From positions 1-64,000 of the forward strand of contig CAZEBR010000001.1 of assembly GCA_964510375.1 (NCBI GenBank): DNA of 64,000 nucleotides. The letters are read 5' to 3'. The notes under the pieces are model-generated. The model worked only from the letters and a program-made list of their open reading frames with translations, did no database searches and was not told where the DNA came from. Position 1 is the stretch's first letter, and every line of letters starts with the position of its first letter. The position numbers and the translations under genes are program-made. This document shows, in pieces, positions 42,380-51,492 of the stretch. Origin of the DNA: CAYLJV01 sp964510375 (lineage in GTDB: Archaea > Hadarchaeota > Hadarchaeia > Hadarchaeales > JAGGTB01).

Positions 42380-43165
42380 ATGCCTTCCGATAAAAAATGC
42401 GATATTGAGCTGAGAAACGTATCCAAAGTGATAGATGGAGAGACGATCATAGACGATATCAGTTGGGGAGTGGGGGAGGGCGAAAATTGGGCACTGATTG
42501 GAGCAAACGGTGCCGGAAAGACGACCTTGATGGAGATAATCACTGGATACATGTGGCCCAGCGAGGGCCAAGTCAGGGTCCTGGGGCACGATTTTGGTGA
42601 TGTGGATTTGAGGGAGTTGCGGAAACGGATAGGATACGTGAATTCGGTTCTACTGAGTGAGGTCCCTCCCATGGACACGGTCCGGGAGATAGTACTATCC
42701 GGCAAGTTCGGCACCCTTGGTCTGTACGACGAGACTTCAGCCCGTGACCTCGATCGCGCGGAAGAGATGCTGGAAGTGATGGGATGCGCAGACCGCTCTG
42801 GGGAGAGGTTTGAGACGCTTTCTCAGGGAGAAAAACAGAAAACAATCATAGCCCGTTCCCTGATGCCCGATCCCGATCTCCTGATATTGGACGAGCCAGC
42901 CATGGGCCTCGACCCCGCCTCGAGAGAAAGTTTTCTAGAAAGAATCGAAAAAATTGCCATGATGGAAAATGGTCCCACGATGATTTACATTACGCATCAT
43001 ATAGAGGAGATAATCCCCGTATTTGCCCGCGTAATTGTTCTTAAGGGTGGGAGCGTTCTGACCTCAGGGGAGAGGTCGGAAGTTTTGACAGGGGAGATTT
43101 TGAGTGAAGCTTTCGACAGGGATATGGATGTCATCGAAAAGGAAGGAAGGTACGTACTTGCCTGA
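42380..43165 (+). CDS. ABC-type ATPase (ModF/molybdate-like stand-alone)
   Basis: 261 residues. Walker A G-A-N-G-A-G-K-T-T-L-M, signature L-S-Q-G-E-K-Q-K, Walker B L-L-I-L-D-E-P-A-M-G-L-D and I-T-H-H-I-E-E. No membrane subunit is adjacent. The sequence most resembles stand-alone cassettes annotated as ModF-like ATPases. Starts 85 bases after heliorhodopsin; whether it is co-transcribed is not clear. Confidence 0.88.
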   Translation: MPSDKKCDIELRNVSKVIDGETIIDDISWGVGEGENWALIGANGAGKTTLMEIITGYMWPSEGQVRVLGHDFGDVDLRELRKRIGYVNSVLLSEVPPMDTVREIVLSGKFGTLGLYDETSARDLDRAEEMLEVMGCADRSGERFETLSQGEKQKTIIARSLMPDPDLLILDEPAMGLDPASRESFLERIEKIAMMENGPTMIYITHHIEEIIPVFARVIVLKGGSVLTSGERSEVLTGEILSEAFDRDMDVIEKEGRYVLA

Positions 43166-43263
43166 TTGTCTCTTCGCCCGTCTTTCGGCTCTTCTTTACT
43201 TTCATCTACCTCTGTCGGAAAGTCATTTTTTATTGAGAGGGAACCTTAGCCCGAAAACTTGGG

Positions 43264-45303
43264 GTGTACCCGATTAATCTGGATCCGCTTTATCTCGATT
43301 CTCTAGAATCCCTCCGCGACATTCCTGGGATAGGCCGGAAAACGGCGGAGAGGCTTAAAGATTCCTTCGGTTCCGAGGAGTCTGCTTTGGAGGAGATTCG
43401 GAATGGCGATGTCGTCTCCCTGTCCAGCGTTTCGGATCTTTCCGAGGGTGATGCCTCGAGGATCATAAAAAATGCGATTGCAGAGGAGTACCGTTCCGAG
43501 AACCCTTTGAAGACCGAATCTCTGTCGGATATTTATGGGGACTTGCTCAACAGAATCAAGGAAAGGGCAAGGACCAAGTACGGCAAAGCGAGGTTGGACA
43601 TTTACTTCCCTGTGTCTTCTGAGGAGAGAATAGAGGAGGTCAGGGAGTGGGTTGACATGGCCTTGAGCGTACGGGTCGATGGAAGTATCGAGGAGAGCAT
43701 GGAGCGCGTATCCACATTGAAAGTCCCCGATAGAATCCATGTGGACGACAGAATTATACTAACGGACGATCTGGGGGAGCTAGAGAGGATTCAGGAGGAG
43801 ATTCCGGGGGCTCAGGTCGATCTCGTCGATGATTACAGGGAGCTGAGGGACTACGTCAGGGAGTACGAGACGATATTTGTTTTGGGTGATGAATTTTCTG
43901 GAATTGATATCGACTCGGAGTCGATAGAAAGGATACCCGGGGGTCTAGAGGACCCCTTGGAGGTCTTCCCGGAGATAGTCCTAAATTTTTTTACCGAAAA
44001 CCTGGAATCCATCGAGAACGCCATCGAAGTCCGTAAGAGAGTTGAAGCGCCTTTTCTGGATGACATCGACGGGGAGAGAATCGAAAAAGTCGAGAATTTG
44101 CTGTCTAATCTGGCTCCCGACGGGACCGTGAAACGGGAGGAAAATATTCGAAGGCTCGAGAATGCTTTGGAAAGGATGGGTGACGTTATAGAAAGGGCGG
44201 AATCTCGGGCAAACGATAGATTCGAGAAGCTCCTCGACGATAAGGAGATAACGATCCGCGGAAGCGATCTTAGGGGCCTGGTCAAAAACGGCGGCGAGGC
44301 GGATGACTTGATCCGATCGGAACTGGGTGATGATTTCGATCGAATAGTTGAAGAAGCCGTCGAAGAGATAGTATCAGAGCTTGATTTGGATTACGAGGAG
44401 GAGGCCATCGCCCAAGATTTGTTTGTCCAGGGCTTGGAGCTACCCTTGGAGGCCGATAAAGAAACGGTTAGCAGGTTGAGGGACGAGCTGAGGAGAAAGC
44501 ATTCGTGGAAATCCCTAGAGACGAAGACACAGGTCGCCAGAGAGCTGGAAGATTTGCAGGAGGGTGTCGAGGATTTGGTTGATAAGGTTCTCGAACTAGA
44601 TGCCGCCTTGGCGGTGAAGGAGTTTACGGAGGAAAATTCTATGACGATGCCGGAGTTCGACGGTCGAGGGTTTGATTTGAAGAGTGGAAAGAACATCTTT
44701 ATCGATAATCCGGAGTCGATAGATTACAAAGTCGAGGGCGTCAGGCTATTAACGGGCGTAAACAGTGGAGGGAAAACATCGGCCTTGGATTTGGTCGCCC
44801 AGTCTTACGTACTTGCTCATATGGGATTTCCGGTTCCGGCAGAGGAGGCCAGGATTGAGATGATGGAGGAGTTCTATTACTATAGAAATATCAAGAAGAC
44901 GATGAGTAGCGGTGCGCTCGAAAATATACTGAAGAGATTTGAGCGCTTGCTAGATTCTGAAGGCTCGAAGATCGTCCTCGTGGATGAGTTGGAAAACATT
45001 ACCGAACCTGGGGCTAGCGCCAAGATAGTTTCCGGGATCCTGGATATTTTAAAGACAGACGGCAGCGTAGCGGTCTTCGTCTCCCACCTAGCGGACAAGA
45101 TTATGGAGAAAGCGAACTTTGAGATTCCCGTGGACGGCATTGAACCTGAGGGTCTCGATGAGGATATGAATCTGGTCGTCGACAGGTCTCCCAAGAGGGA
45201 CTTGCTTGCCACTAGCACTCCCGAACTCGTCGTGAAAAAGCTCGGTAGCCGAAGTAACTCGGAGTTTTACGACGAACTCCTAGAGAAGTTTGACGGGTCG
45301 TAG
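43264..45303 (+). CDS. MutS2-related protein with N-terminal helix-hairpin-helix
   Basis: 679 residues. HhH at about 14-35 (L-R-D-I-P-G-I-G-R-K-T-A-E-R-L). A long helical middle (about 100-440) with coiled coils, then a MutS-type ATPase: L-L-T-G-V-N-S-G-G-K-T-S (Walker A) and I-V-L-V-D-E-L-E-N-I-T-E (Walker B). No mismatch-recognition domain and no C-terminal Smr nuclease. This euryarchaeal family is probably DNA-structure binding. Start GTG 43264. Confidence 0.86.
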   Translation: MYPINLDPLYLDSLESLRDIPGIGRKTAERLKDSFGSEESALEEIRNGDVVSLSSVSDLSEGDASRIIKNAIAEEYRSENPLKTESLSDIYGDLLNRIKERARTKYGKARLDIYFPVSSEERIEEVREWVDMALSVRVDGSIEESMERVSTLKVPDRIHVDDRIILTDDLGELERIQEEIPGAQVDLVDDYRELRDYVREYETIFVLGDEFSGIDIDSESIERIPGGLEDPLEVFPEIVLNFFTENLESIENAIEVRKRVEAPFLDDIDGERIEKVENLLSNLAPDGTVKREENIRRLENALERMGDVIERAESRANDRFEKLLDDKEITIRGSDLRGLVKNGGEADDLIRSELGDDFDRIVEEAVEEIVSELDLDYEEEAIAQDLFVQGLELPLEADKETVSRLRDELRRKHSWKSLETKTQVARELEDLQEGVEDLVDKVLELDAALAVKEFTEENSMTMPEFDGRGFDLKSGKNIFIDNPESIDYKVEGVRLLTGVNSGGKTSALDLVAQSYVLAHMGFPVPAEEARIEMMEEFYYYRNIKKTMSSGALENILKRFERLLDSEGSKIVLVDELENITEPGASAKIVSGILDILKTDGSVAVFVSHLADKIMEKANFEIPVDGIEPEGLDEDMNLVVDRSPKRDLLATSTPELVVKKLGSRSNSEFYDELLEKFDGS

Positions 45304-45354
45304 GCTGTTTTCTCTGAAAGTTTTTACTGCCGACGAAATGTTTAAATAGTAAAT

Positions 45355-45389
45355 GAATATATATTCTTAACTGAAAAGAATAAATATTC
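45355..45389 (+). promoter_or_regulatory. two 12-base palindromes 23 bases apart upstream of the DUF5320 gene
   Basis: GAATATATATTC (45355-45366) and GAATAAATATTC (45378-45389) differ at one position. They lie 16 bases before the ATG, after a TTTAAAT at 45340-45346. GAATATAAATTT, a related string, is read on the minus strand upstream of the second NifX-like gene at about 49410-49421. They may be operator sites or simply AT-rich promoter parts. Confidence 0.45.
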
Positions 45390-45405
45390 AAAAAGGTGGT
45401 GAATC

Positions 45406-45771
45406 ATGCCAAGAGGAGATGGAACTGGACCGACTGGCTCAGGCCCTATGACAGGTAGATCTTTAGGCTACTGCACGGGTTCCAATACCCCAGGGTTTGC
45501 GAGTTCGGCCCCTAGGATGTCAAATGGTCCTCGTCAGGGAGCTAAAGCATCAGGTCGTGCTGATAATTCCGGTCGTGGAGCAGGTCGAGGAAGGTCGGCT
45601 GGAAGAGGATCCGGTAATTCCGGACGTGGAAGAGGACCTCGAGGACGGTCCCAGTCCCTCGGATCGGCGACCTCTCAAAGACAAGTTAACACTAATTCCA
45701 GGCAGAATAATCCGGCCAATAATCAGCGTGCCGGGGTCGGTCGTCGTACAGGGTCGGATAACAGGAGGTGA
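45406..45771 (+). CDS. DUF5320-like Gly/Arg-rich protein
   Basis: 121 residues. The first 27 match the DUF5320 opening (M-P-R-G-D-G-T-G-P-T-G-S-G-P-M, then R-S-L-G-Y-C-T-G). The rest is an unusual disordered tail with many Gly-Arg and Ser repeats (G-R-G-A-G-R-G-R-S-A-G-R-G-S-G), like RNA-binding RGG domains. Followed without gap by a second DUF5320-like gene. AAGGTGGTGA precedes the ATG. The cluster downstream carries iron-cofactor genes. Confidence 0.7.
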   Translation: MPRGDGTGPTGSGPMTGRSLGYCTGSNTPGFASSAPRMSNGPRQGAKASGRADNSGRGAGRGRSAGRGSGNSGRGRGPRGRSQSLGSATSQRQVNTNSRQNNPANNQRAGVGRRTGSDNRR

Positions 45772-46116
45772 ATGTCAATGGGACAACACGGACATAGAAA
45801 CATGTTTTACGCAACCGGTTTACCCGGATGGATGAGGTTCGGATACAGTCCCGGATGGGGTGGAATGCCCCCTTGCGCGCAGTACTTAGAACGGACGGAA
45901 AGGTTGTCCGAGGCCGTAGATTGGTTTAATCAGCAGACGGATGTCCAACCCAATCAGACGATTCAGGCAGATGTTTCCTATTCTCCTGCGTCTCAATCCC
46001 GGAGTTCGGAGCAAACTTCGGCGGATCAAGGGATTCAAGAACTGGAAGGCCGACTGAACGCTCTCAAAGATCGGATCGAACAAATCAGGGAAAAGCTCGA
46101 ACAGTTGAAAGAATGA
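45772..46116 (+). CDS. DUF5320-like protein with C-terminal coiled coil
   Basis: 114 residues. N-terminal G-W-M-R-F-G-Y-S-P-G-W-G-G-M-P-P-C-A-Q-Y-L resembles the tail of DUF5320 proteins, and the C-terminal 35 residues form a coiled coil (L-E-G-R-L-N-A-L-K-D-R-I-E-Q-I). ATG 45772 follows the previous stop directly, and GGAGGTGA overlaps it, so the two are translationally coupled. Function unknown. Confidence 0.65.
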   Translation: MSMGQHGHRNMFYATGLPGWMRFGYSPGWGGMPPCAQYLERTERLSEAVDWFNQQTDVQPNQTIQADVSYSPASQSRSSEQTSADQGIQELEGRLNALKDRIEQIREKLEQLKE

Positions 46117-46261
46117 CACTGGGGGATTCGTGAATGATAAGATTAATTGTAGCCGGCCAGAATGGCCGTTTGAAGGAAAGGTCCGTTTGAATAGACATGA
46201 AAAATCGGGGATGGGCTGAAGAATTTGAAAAATGTTCAATCTTGCAAAAGTTGGTGGTGTT

Positions 46262-46636
46262 GTGAAAGTAGCGAGTAGTGCGGAAGGGCAGAGCTTGGAC
46301 AGCCAAGTAAGTCCGGTTTTTGGACGATGTCAATGTTTCGTCATAGTGGGCTTGGAGGACGACAAAATAAAAAATAGCTATTGTCTTGAAAATGCGGCTG
46401 CCAGCGAATATAGCGGAGCGGGGACTGAGGCCGCTCAGATTGTCGGTGATGAGGAAACGGATGTCGTGATTTCAGGCTCCGTGGGGCCCAAGGCCTTTTC
46501 TGCCTTGAAACAGCGAAATATCCGTGTGTATAGGGGCAAGCCGGGCACAGTGAGAGAGAACATCGATAAACTTTCCAGAGGGGAACTGGAGGTAGTGGAT
46601 TCCCCCACCGGGTCCCCCCACATGGGACTCGATTAG
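46262..46636 (+). CDS. NifX/NafY-like iron-molybdenum cofactor-binding domain protein
   Basis: About 124 residues (start GTG 46262; ATG 46232 would add ten). Dinitrogenase iron-molybdenum cofactor domain: S-P-V-F-G-R-C near the start and I-S-G-S-V-G-P-K-A-F-S-A-L in the middle. Outside nitrogen fixation these proteins bind or pass Fe-S/Mo clusters; no nif structural gene is nearby. Part of the DUF5320-NifX-DUF134-Mrp cluster. Confidence 0.82.
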   Translation: MKVASSAEGQSLDSQVSPVFGRCQCFVIVGLEDDKIKNSYCLENAAASEYSGAGTEAAQIVGDEETDVVISGSVGPKAFSALKQRNIRVYRGKPGTVRENIDKLSRGELEVVDSPTGSPHMGLD

Positions 46637-46670
46637 TAATAAATCGGAAGAATCTGATTTCAAATTAATT

Positions 46671-46686
46671 AAGGTGTAAACACCTT
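46671..46686. promoter_or_regulatory. 16-base inverted repeat upstream of DUF134 gene
   Basis: AAGGTGT-AA-ACACCTT, 7-base arms, immediately before TTATATAC (46685-46692) and GGAGGT (46694). A repressor bound there would cover the promoter; the encoded DUF134 protein is itself DNA-binding and could be the regulator. Confidence 0.55.
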
Positions 46687-46710
46687 ATATACTGGAGGTC
46701 GTTGGAAGGA

Positions 46711-46998
46711 ATGCCTAGACGTAGGAGAAGGAGAAGAGTCGGTTTTCGACCCAATCGGAAATACTTTGGTCCCGGACGAGGAAGGGCCAGCGACGAGGTG
46801 GTGATGAGGGTGGAGGAGCTAGAAGCTATCAGACTGAAGGACGGAGAGGGGTTTTCCCAGGTCGAGTCCGCGGAAAAGATGGATGTCTCTCAGCCGACTT
46901 TTTCTAGGATACTGGAGTCTGCTAGGCAGAAGGTAGCGGACGCTCTGGTAAACGGCAAGGCCCTTCGGATAGAGGGCGGGGACTATGAGGTTGTTTGA
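46711..46998 (+). CDS. DUF134-family DNA-binding protein
   Basis: 95 residues from ATG 46711 (TTG 46702 is possible). Basic Arg-rich start, then E-E-L-E-A-I-R-L-K-D and a helix-turn-helix: S-Q-V-E-S-A-E-K-M-D-V-S-Q-P-T-F-S-R. Family typical length and layout. DUF134 genes are often found with NifX-like and Mrp genes, as here. Confidence 0.86.
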   Translation: MPRRRRRRRVGFRPNRKYFGPGRGRASDEVVMRVEELEAIRLKDGEGFSQVESAEKMDVSQPTFSRILESARQKVADALVNGKALRIEGGDYEVV

Positions 46999-47045
46999 AT
47001 CGAAGGGAAATCCAATTATTTATTAATCTGTATAAATAGTGCGAG

Positions 47046-47891
47046 TTGAATAAAGATATGAACGAAGAAATGATGGAAAAGGCTCAGAAGGAAATGAAGG
47101 AAAGAAACGAAAAAGTCGCCCAAAACATCGAAAGAGTCGATAATACGATAGCCGTGATGAGCGGCAAGGGAGGCGTCGGTAAGAGTACAGTTGCGGCCAA
47201 TCTCGCCACCGAGTTGGCGGTGCAGGGTTACGACGTGGGTCTCATGGACTGCGACATGCACGGGCCGAGCATTCCGAAAATCGTGGGGATCGATTACGAT
47301 CAGAGGCCGGAGGGGACCGATTCAAATATGAATCCCGTATCCACGGACGTGGGGCTGAAAGTAATTTCTATGGGGTCCTTATTGCCAGAGAGCGACTCCC
47401 CGGTCGTCTGGAGGGGCCCACTGAAGATGAGGGCTATACAGCAGTTTTTAGGCGATGTTAAGTGGGGTGATCTGGATTACTTGATCTTTGACCTGCCTCC
47501 AGGAACGGGCGACGAACCCCTGAGCATAGCACAGCTTTTGCCTGATCCGGATGGCGCTGTCATAGTCACGACACCTCAGGAGGTGGCTCTTCAGACGATA
47601 AGAAGGGCGGTAAACTTTGCCAAAAAGGTCGATTTGCCGGTTTTGGGGATAATAGAGAATATGAGCGGTTTTGTTTGTCCCCATTGTGGTGAAAAATCCG
47701 ATATATTTAGCTCGGGTGGTGGCAAGGATCTCTCAGAAGAATTGAACATCCCGTTCCTTGGTAGCATTCCCCTTGATCAGGAAATAGTCGAAAGTGGAGA
47801 AGAGGGAAGACCAATAGTTCTGAAGGAAGGGTCCGATGCTGCGAAGGCCTTCAAGGATATTGTTTCCGACATAAAGAAGGCGTTGAGCTGA
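47046..47891 (+). CDS. Mrp/NBP35-family Fe-S cluster carrier ATPase
   Basis: 281 residues. Deviant Walker A M-S-G-K-G-G-V-G-K-S-T, then D-C-D-M-H-G-P-S-I-P, D-L-P-P-G-T-G-D and C-P-H-C-G in the C-terminal half (CxxC cluster site). Carries Fe-S clusters to apo-proteins. Start: TTG 47046 or ATG 47058. It closes the DUF5320-NifX-DUF134-Mrp cluster on the plus strand. Confidence 0.92.
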   Translation: MNKDMNEEMMEKAQKEMKERNEKVAQNIERVDNTIAVMSGKGGVGKSTVAANLATELAVQGYDVGLMDCDMHGPSIPKIVGIDYDQRPEGTDSNMNPVSTDVGLKVISMGSLLPESDSPVVWRGPLKMRAIQQFLGDVKWGDLDYLIFDLPPGTGDEPLSIAQLLPDPDGAVIVTTPQEVALQTIRRAVNFAKKVDLPVLGIIENMSGFVCPHCGEKSDIFSSGGGKDLSEELNIPFLGSIPLDQEIVESGEEGRPIVLKEGSDAAKAFKDIVSDIKKALS

Positions 47892-48016
47892 GATTATTAA
47901 TCCCTCGTCCAGCAGCATGCCGGTTGATTCGGTCTCAGAATTTTGACACTATTTACTCAGGGGGACATGAGGAAATTTTGAAATAGTTAGCCGGTAGAAA
48001 ATTGATTGCGACTGGT

Positions 48017-48859
48017 CTAAATTGAGTCCGTCCGCTTTATGATTGCGCTACCTTCTTTCGCCCCGACTCGTCGGCTTACGTGGGGACATTTGACCATGAA
48101 AAGGAAAAAGATGTTCGCTTCGACTTCACTGAAAGCTTCGTAGTTTGCCTGCCCCTTGCTGACGACCACATCGGCGTTACTCAGCCTCGATTTGAACTCT
48201 TCCGAGATTTTATTGAGCCCGATGTTCTCCTCCATCTCTTCGATTTCGGCTACCTTATCTATTCCCGCGAATTCGGCTTCAGGCCTCATGGCATCGTTCA
48301 GCATCGGAAAACCACGAACAAAGCACCTAACATTTTTTTCTGGCAGTTCTTCCAATAGGAGCCGGTCGAATACTATCTCTCCAGCGTTATCCAAAAGGTA
48401 TACTATATTATCGGCTTCGCCTATTTCTTTCTTGAACTCTTTAAAATGGTCTATTTCGAAATTCCCGTTCAGATTATTTTCGATAGTTTTCTCTATGTCG
48501 AAGTCTCTGTCGGGGCCGAAATCTATGATGTTTCCGGCAATTGCTATTTTGGTGGCGGTAAGCATCCTATCTTCGGACTCTTCGATTTTTTCTTTCATGC
48601 TCGGATACAGGTTCATGGCTTTCTCGTTTGACTCCCTTTTCAGCTTGCGGTAGGGGTCCTGGGTGCTTGTTACCTCCCTTACGATTTTCAGTACCCTGTA
48701 AGAAATCGAGAGGGGGATTCCATCCAAGCTGATTCTTCCGAGTTCTTTTGCTACTTCTTTTATGGCCTTTCTCTGCAGGGTTTCATCGTCCGTGGCCAGT
48801 TTGCTGGCCTCCAATGCACTTTTCATTATGCACGGTATACAGTCTGGACAAGCTTTCAA
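48017..48859 (-). CDS. DUF89/ARMT1-family metal-dependent phosphatase
   Basis: 280 residues. N-terminal M-K-A-C-P-D-C-I-P-C has the cysteines typical of archaeal DUF89 proteins; L-L-D-N-A-G-E-I-V-F-D and S-K-G-Q-A-N-Y-E-A are the metal-binding blocks. Family members hydrolyse damaged sugar phosphates and similar compounds. Start ATG 48859. Lies between two NifX-like genes but on the opposite strand. Confidence 0.88.
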   Translation of the reverse strand: MKACPDCIPCIMKSALEASKLATDDETLQRKAIKEVAKELGRISLDGIPLSISYRVLKIVREVTSTQDPYRKLKRESNEKAMNLYPSMKEKIEESEDRMLTATKIAIAGNIIDFGPDRDFDIEKTIENNLNGNFEIDHFKEFKKEIGEADNIVYLLDNAGEIVFDRLLLEELPEKNVRCFVRGFPMLNDAMRPEAEFAGIDKVAEIEEMEENIGLNKISEEFKSRLSNADVVVSKGQANYEAFSEVEANIFFLFMVKCPHVSRRVGAKEGSAIIKRTDSI

Positions 48860-49028
48860 TTATTTCACCTACGAATGTGATGATTGAGGTTGTCTCGGTC
48901 TCGAGATAAATCTTACCCTCGTTTCAGACTTGAATGACTTGACGGGACCTAATGGCTCCCTTCGGTTCCTTTCGCTCGGATTCGTTCCACTGTCTCGGCT
49001 ATAAAGTTTTTCAGGATTTAAGGATCGT

Positions 49029-49373
49029 TCAATGTTTTCCATTCCCGGGTTCGCAAAGGTTTTCACCTGAGTCTATATCCCCTTCCAGGAACTGTTCGAT
49101 CACATTTTCGACCTCACCGTTCACTCCGCTGATTACTTTTATGCCCAAATCGTCGAATATGTTAATGGCTTTTCTCCCGATACCGCCGGTGATTATACAG
49201 TCCACGTTATTCTCGCTCATGAATTGGGGGATGTATCCCGGTTTGTGTCCGGGATTTTCGACTACATCCTTACTTTTCACCTTATTTCCCTCGATTTCTA
49301 CGAAGGTGAATTCGGGACATCTACCGAAATGAGTTGCTACCATTCCAGAGTCTGTCGGTATGCCAACTTTCAT
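49029..49373 (-). CDS. NifX-like dinitrogenase iron-molybdenum cofactor domain protein
   Basis: 114 residues. M-K-V-G-I-P-T-D-S-G, H-F-G-R-C-P-E-F, I-I-T-G-G-I-G-R-K-A are the domain blocks. A second paralogue of the 46262 gene; its C-terminus has N-L-C-E-P-G-N. GGAGGTGA lies upstream of ATG 49373. Confidence 0.85.
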   Translation of the reverse strand: MKVGIPTDSGMVATHFGRCPEFTFVEIEGNKVKSKDVVENPGHKPGYIPQFMSENNVDCIITGGIGRKAINIFDDLGIKVISGVNGEVENVIEQFLEGDIDSGENLCEPGNGKH

Positions 49374-49521
49374 CCGTTTTCACCTCCTAGAACCTGTCCG
49401 TTTTTTTAAATTTATATTCATAAAACTCCTTTCCCGGTCAAGCCTAAAAATCCGTACTTTAAAAATGTCCCCCTGTGTTCTAGAAACTCTTTGAGTTCAC
49501 GTTACCGGTTTATTGTCGGCT

Positions 49522-50358
49522 CTATACCAACGAGCCTATAAGAAAGGCGATAAGGCCCGATCCCATCCCTATCTTGTAAACGAGCGAGGCTCTTTTTGCA
49601 GCCAGTTTTTCCTGACTTTTTGCAATGATTGCTATTCCTGTGAGGAAGGATAAAATCGGGACCGTTACGACGTAGAGGTACAGTCTTCCAAATATGTTCC
49701 ACAGGTAAGGTAGTGGGGTCAGAATAATCGCTATAACGGTGAACGTGATAGCCAGCCCTGCTGCTTTTTTTCTGCCGTGTTCAAGAGGGAAGGACTTTGA
49801 TCCGGATTTTTTGTCCCCCTCGATGTCCTCGATATCCTTTATCAGTTCTCTACCTGCGGTCGAGAATGCGGCCATGGCGGCCATGATGCCGGCTGTTTGG
49901 AATCTACCCACCGCAAGGCTTCCGAACAAGAAAGTAGATCCCACCAGGAAACTTATTGCAACATTTCCGACCAATCCCCTCTTCTTCAAGCTCCGAGCGT
50001 AATAATAAAGCAAAATCGAGTTGGCGGAGGCGAGTATCAGACATGATAATCTCCACGTGAGAGCGGAGTAGACGATTCCGACCGCGAAGAGTATCCTGCT
50101 TATCGTGAGGGCGTCCGATGGACTAATTCTTCCTGATGGTATGGGCCTATCCGGATTGTTCACGGAGTCGAGTTCCCTGTCTGCGTAATCATTTACCGAG
50201 TTCCCAGCCCCTGCGATAAAGGCCGCGGCCACGAAGGCGAAGATGATTTCGAATGAGGGTATTCCTCCGGCCCCGATAATTCCGCCTATGAGAACCCCTA
50301 TTCCCGCCAGAACGCAGTTATGCGGCCTTATTAGTTCCAGTGCTGCCTTTCCATTCAT
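49522..50358 (-). CDS. (S)-2,3-di-O-geranylgeranylglyceryl phosphate synthase (UbiA family)
   Basis: About 278 residues from ATG 50358. Adds the second geranylgeranyl chain to form archaeal ether lipids. Asp motif 1: N-S-V-N-D-Y-A-D-R-E-L-D; motif 2: R-E-L-I-K-D-I-E-D-I-E-G-D. R-P-H-N-C near the start and N-N-P-D-R-P-I-P-S-G-R-I are typical of DGGGP synthases. Eight to nine membrane helices. Confidence 0.92.
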   Translation of the reverse strand: MNGKAALELIRPHNCVLAGIGVLIGGIIGAGGIPSFEIIFAFVAAAFIAGAGNSVNDYADRELDSVNNPDRPIPSGRISPSDALTISRILFAVGIVYSALTWRLSCLILASANSILLYYYARSLKKRGLVGNVAISFLVGSTFLFGSLAVGRFQTAGIMAAMAAFSTAGRELIKDIEDIEGDKKSGSKSFPLEHGRKKAAGLAITFTVIAIILTPLPYLWNIFGRLYLYVVTVPILSFLTGIAIIAKSQEKLAAKRASLVYKIGMGSGLIAFLIGSLV

Positions 50359-50511
50359 GTTGATCACATCGAACTCGGGTGTTAGAGTTCAGGATACCTA
50401 GATTTCCTTTCCCGTTCGTCGTCCAGCCTTTTTAGGTATGCCCCGCGCTGTTTGTGTTCCATTGATTCGAAAGATTTTTTATTTTAATGCTCCAACGTAT
50501 TACCGGTATTT

Positions 50512-51351
50512 ATGGCAGGCGAAATCCTAGAGCACAAATCGAAAAAGGATTCTACCGTCAAATGGTTCGTTATCGGTTTGATTCCCATACTGAATTTGTA
50601 TCTTCTGTGGAAATCTGCCGAAAACATCGCGGGTCACGAGGTAATAATAAAAAAGTACGAGTCGCTAAATCACATGCTACCTAAAGATGATACGCTGAAA
50701 TGGTTCGCCATATTTTTTATACCCGTTATTCTCGGTACTCTAATGATTCCGTTGTTGGTATTATACTATCTTCTTGGAATGTCAGTAGCGGGAGCGTGGT
50801 TTTTTATTACTATAATTCCGGTCTTTGCAGTAGTGACGATAGGAGTCGGGCTGTACATGCTCTATAAGCAGGCCATAGTGGTATCCGGCCACGAGAAGGT
50901 ATACGAAACTCACGAAAAAATAGAACACATGAAAAAGAAAGAGTCGACCGGCAAATGGATGGTCTTTGGCATGATCCCGCCTCTAAGTTTTTACTTTCTA
51001 TGGAAACTGGCGGAAGTTATTGCCGGTCACGAGGTCACCTACGGCTCCGAGGAGGAACTTGAAGGTTCTTCCGGTCACGAACATGGACGGGCGGAGGAGG
51101 GTGAAAGACCTTACTGCCCCGAATGTGGAAATGAAATAAGTATGGGTTCCAGGTTCTGTACCGAGTGTGGTGCCGAAATTGGGGAAGAGGCCGAAGTACA
51201 CGAGAGTGAAACTGTTGAGGAAGAAGAACACGAGCATGAAACTGTCGAGGAAGAAGAGATCAGGGAATGTCCCGTATGTGGTGCAGAAACCCCTGGTGAC
51301 GCCAAATATTGCCCGACCTGTGGACTAGAACTCGAAGAGGAAGAGGAGTAA
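50512..51351 (+). CDS. multi-pass membrane protein with internal repeats and two C-terminal zinc ribbons
   Basis: 279 residues. Three related membrane units (opening K-D-S-T-V-K-W-F-V-I-G-L-I-P, K-D-D-T-L-K-W-F-A-I and K-E-S-T-G-K-W-M-V-F-G-M-I-P), the first and third ending G-H-E-V. Resembles DUF4234-type proteins. Two zinc ribbons follow (Y-C-P-E-C-G ... F-C-T-E-C-G and E-C-P-V-C-G ... Y-C-P-T-C-G), separated by a Glu-rich linker with repeats of E-T-V-E-E-E-E. Role unknown. Confidence 0.75.
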   Translation: MAGEILEHKSKKDSTVKWFVIGLIPILNLYLLWKSAENIAGHEVIIKKYESLNHMLPKDDTLKWFAIFFIPVILGTLMIPLLVLYYLLGMSVAGAWFFITIIPVFAVVTIGVGLYMLYKQAIVVSGHEKVYETHEKIEHMKKKESTGKWMVFGMIPPLSFYFLWKLAEVIAGHEVTYGSEEELEGSSGHEHGRAEEGERPYCPECGNEISMGSRFCTECGAEIGEEAEVHESETVEEEEHEHETVEEEEIRECPVCGAETPGDAKYCPTCGLELEEEEE

Positions 51352-51492
51352 CTAGCGGTAGGATTTCTTTTGACAGTTCCAAATTTTTTCTTTTTTAATT
51401 TATTTTTCAATAGCCGTGTGAGTTTACTTTCACTGACCCCTCCCCGCTCTCCTTTAAAAACCTTTTAATCTTTTAAAGATGGAGGTTGCTTG

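Noticed and set aside
46232..46636. Nitrogenase-related operon
   Set aside because: NifX-like domains alone do not show nitrogen fixation; no nifHDK genes are present.
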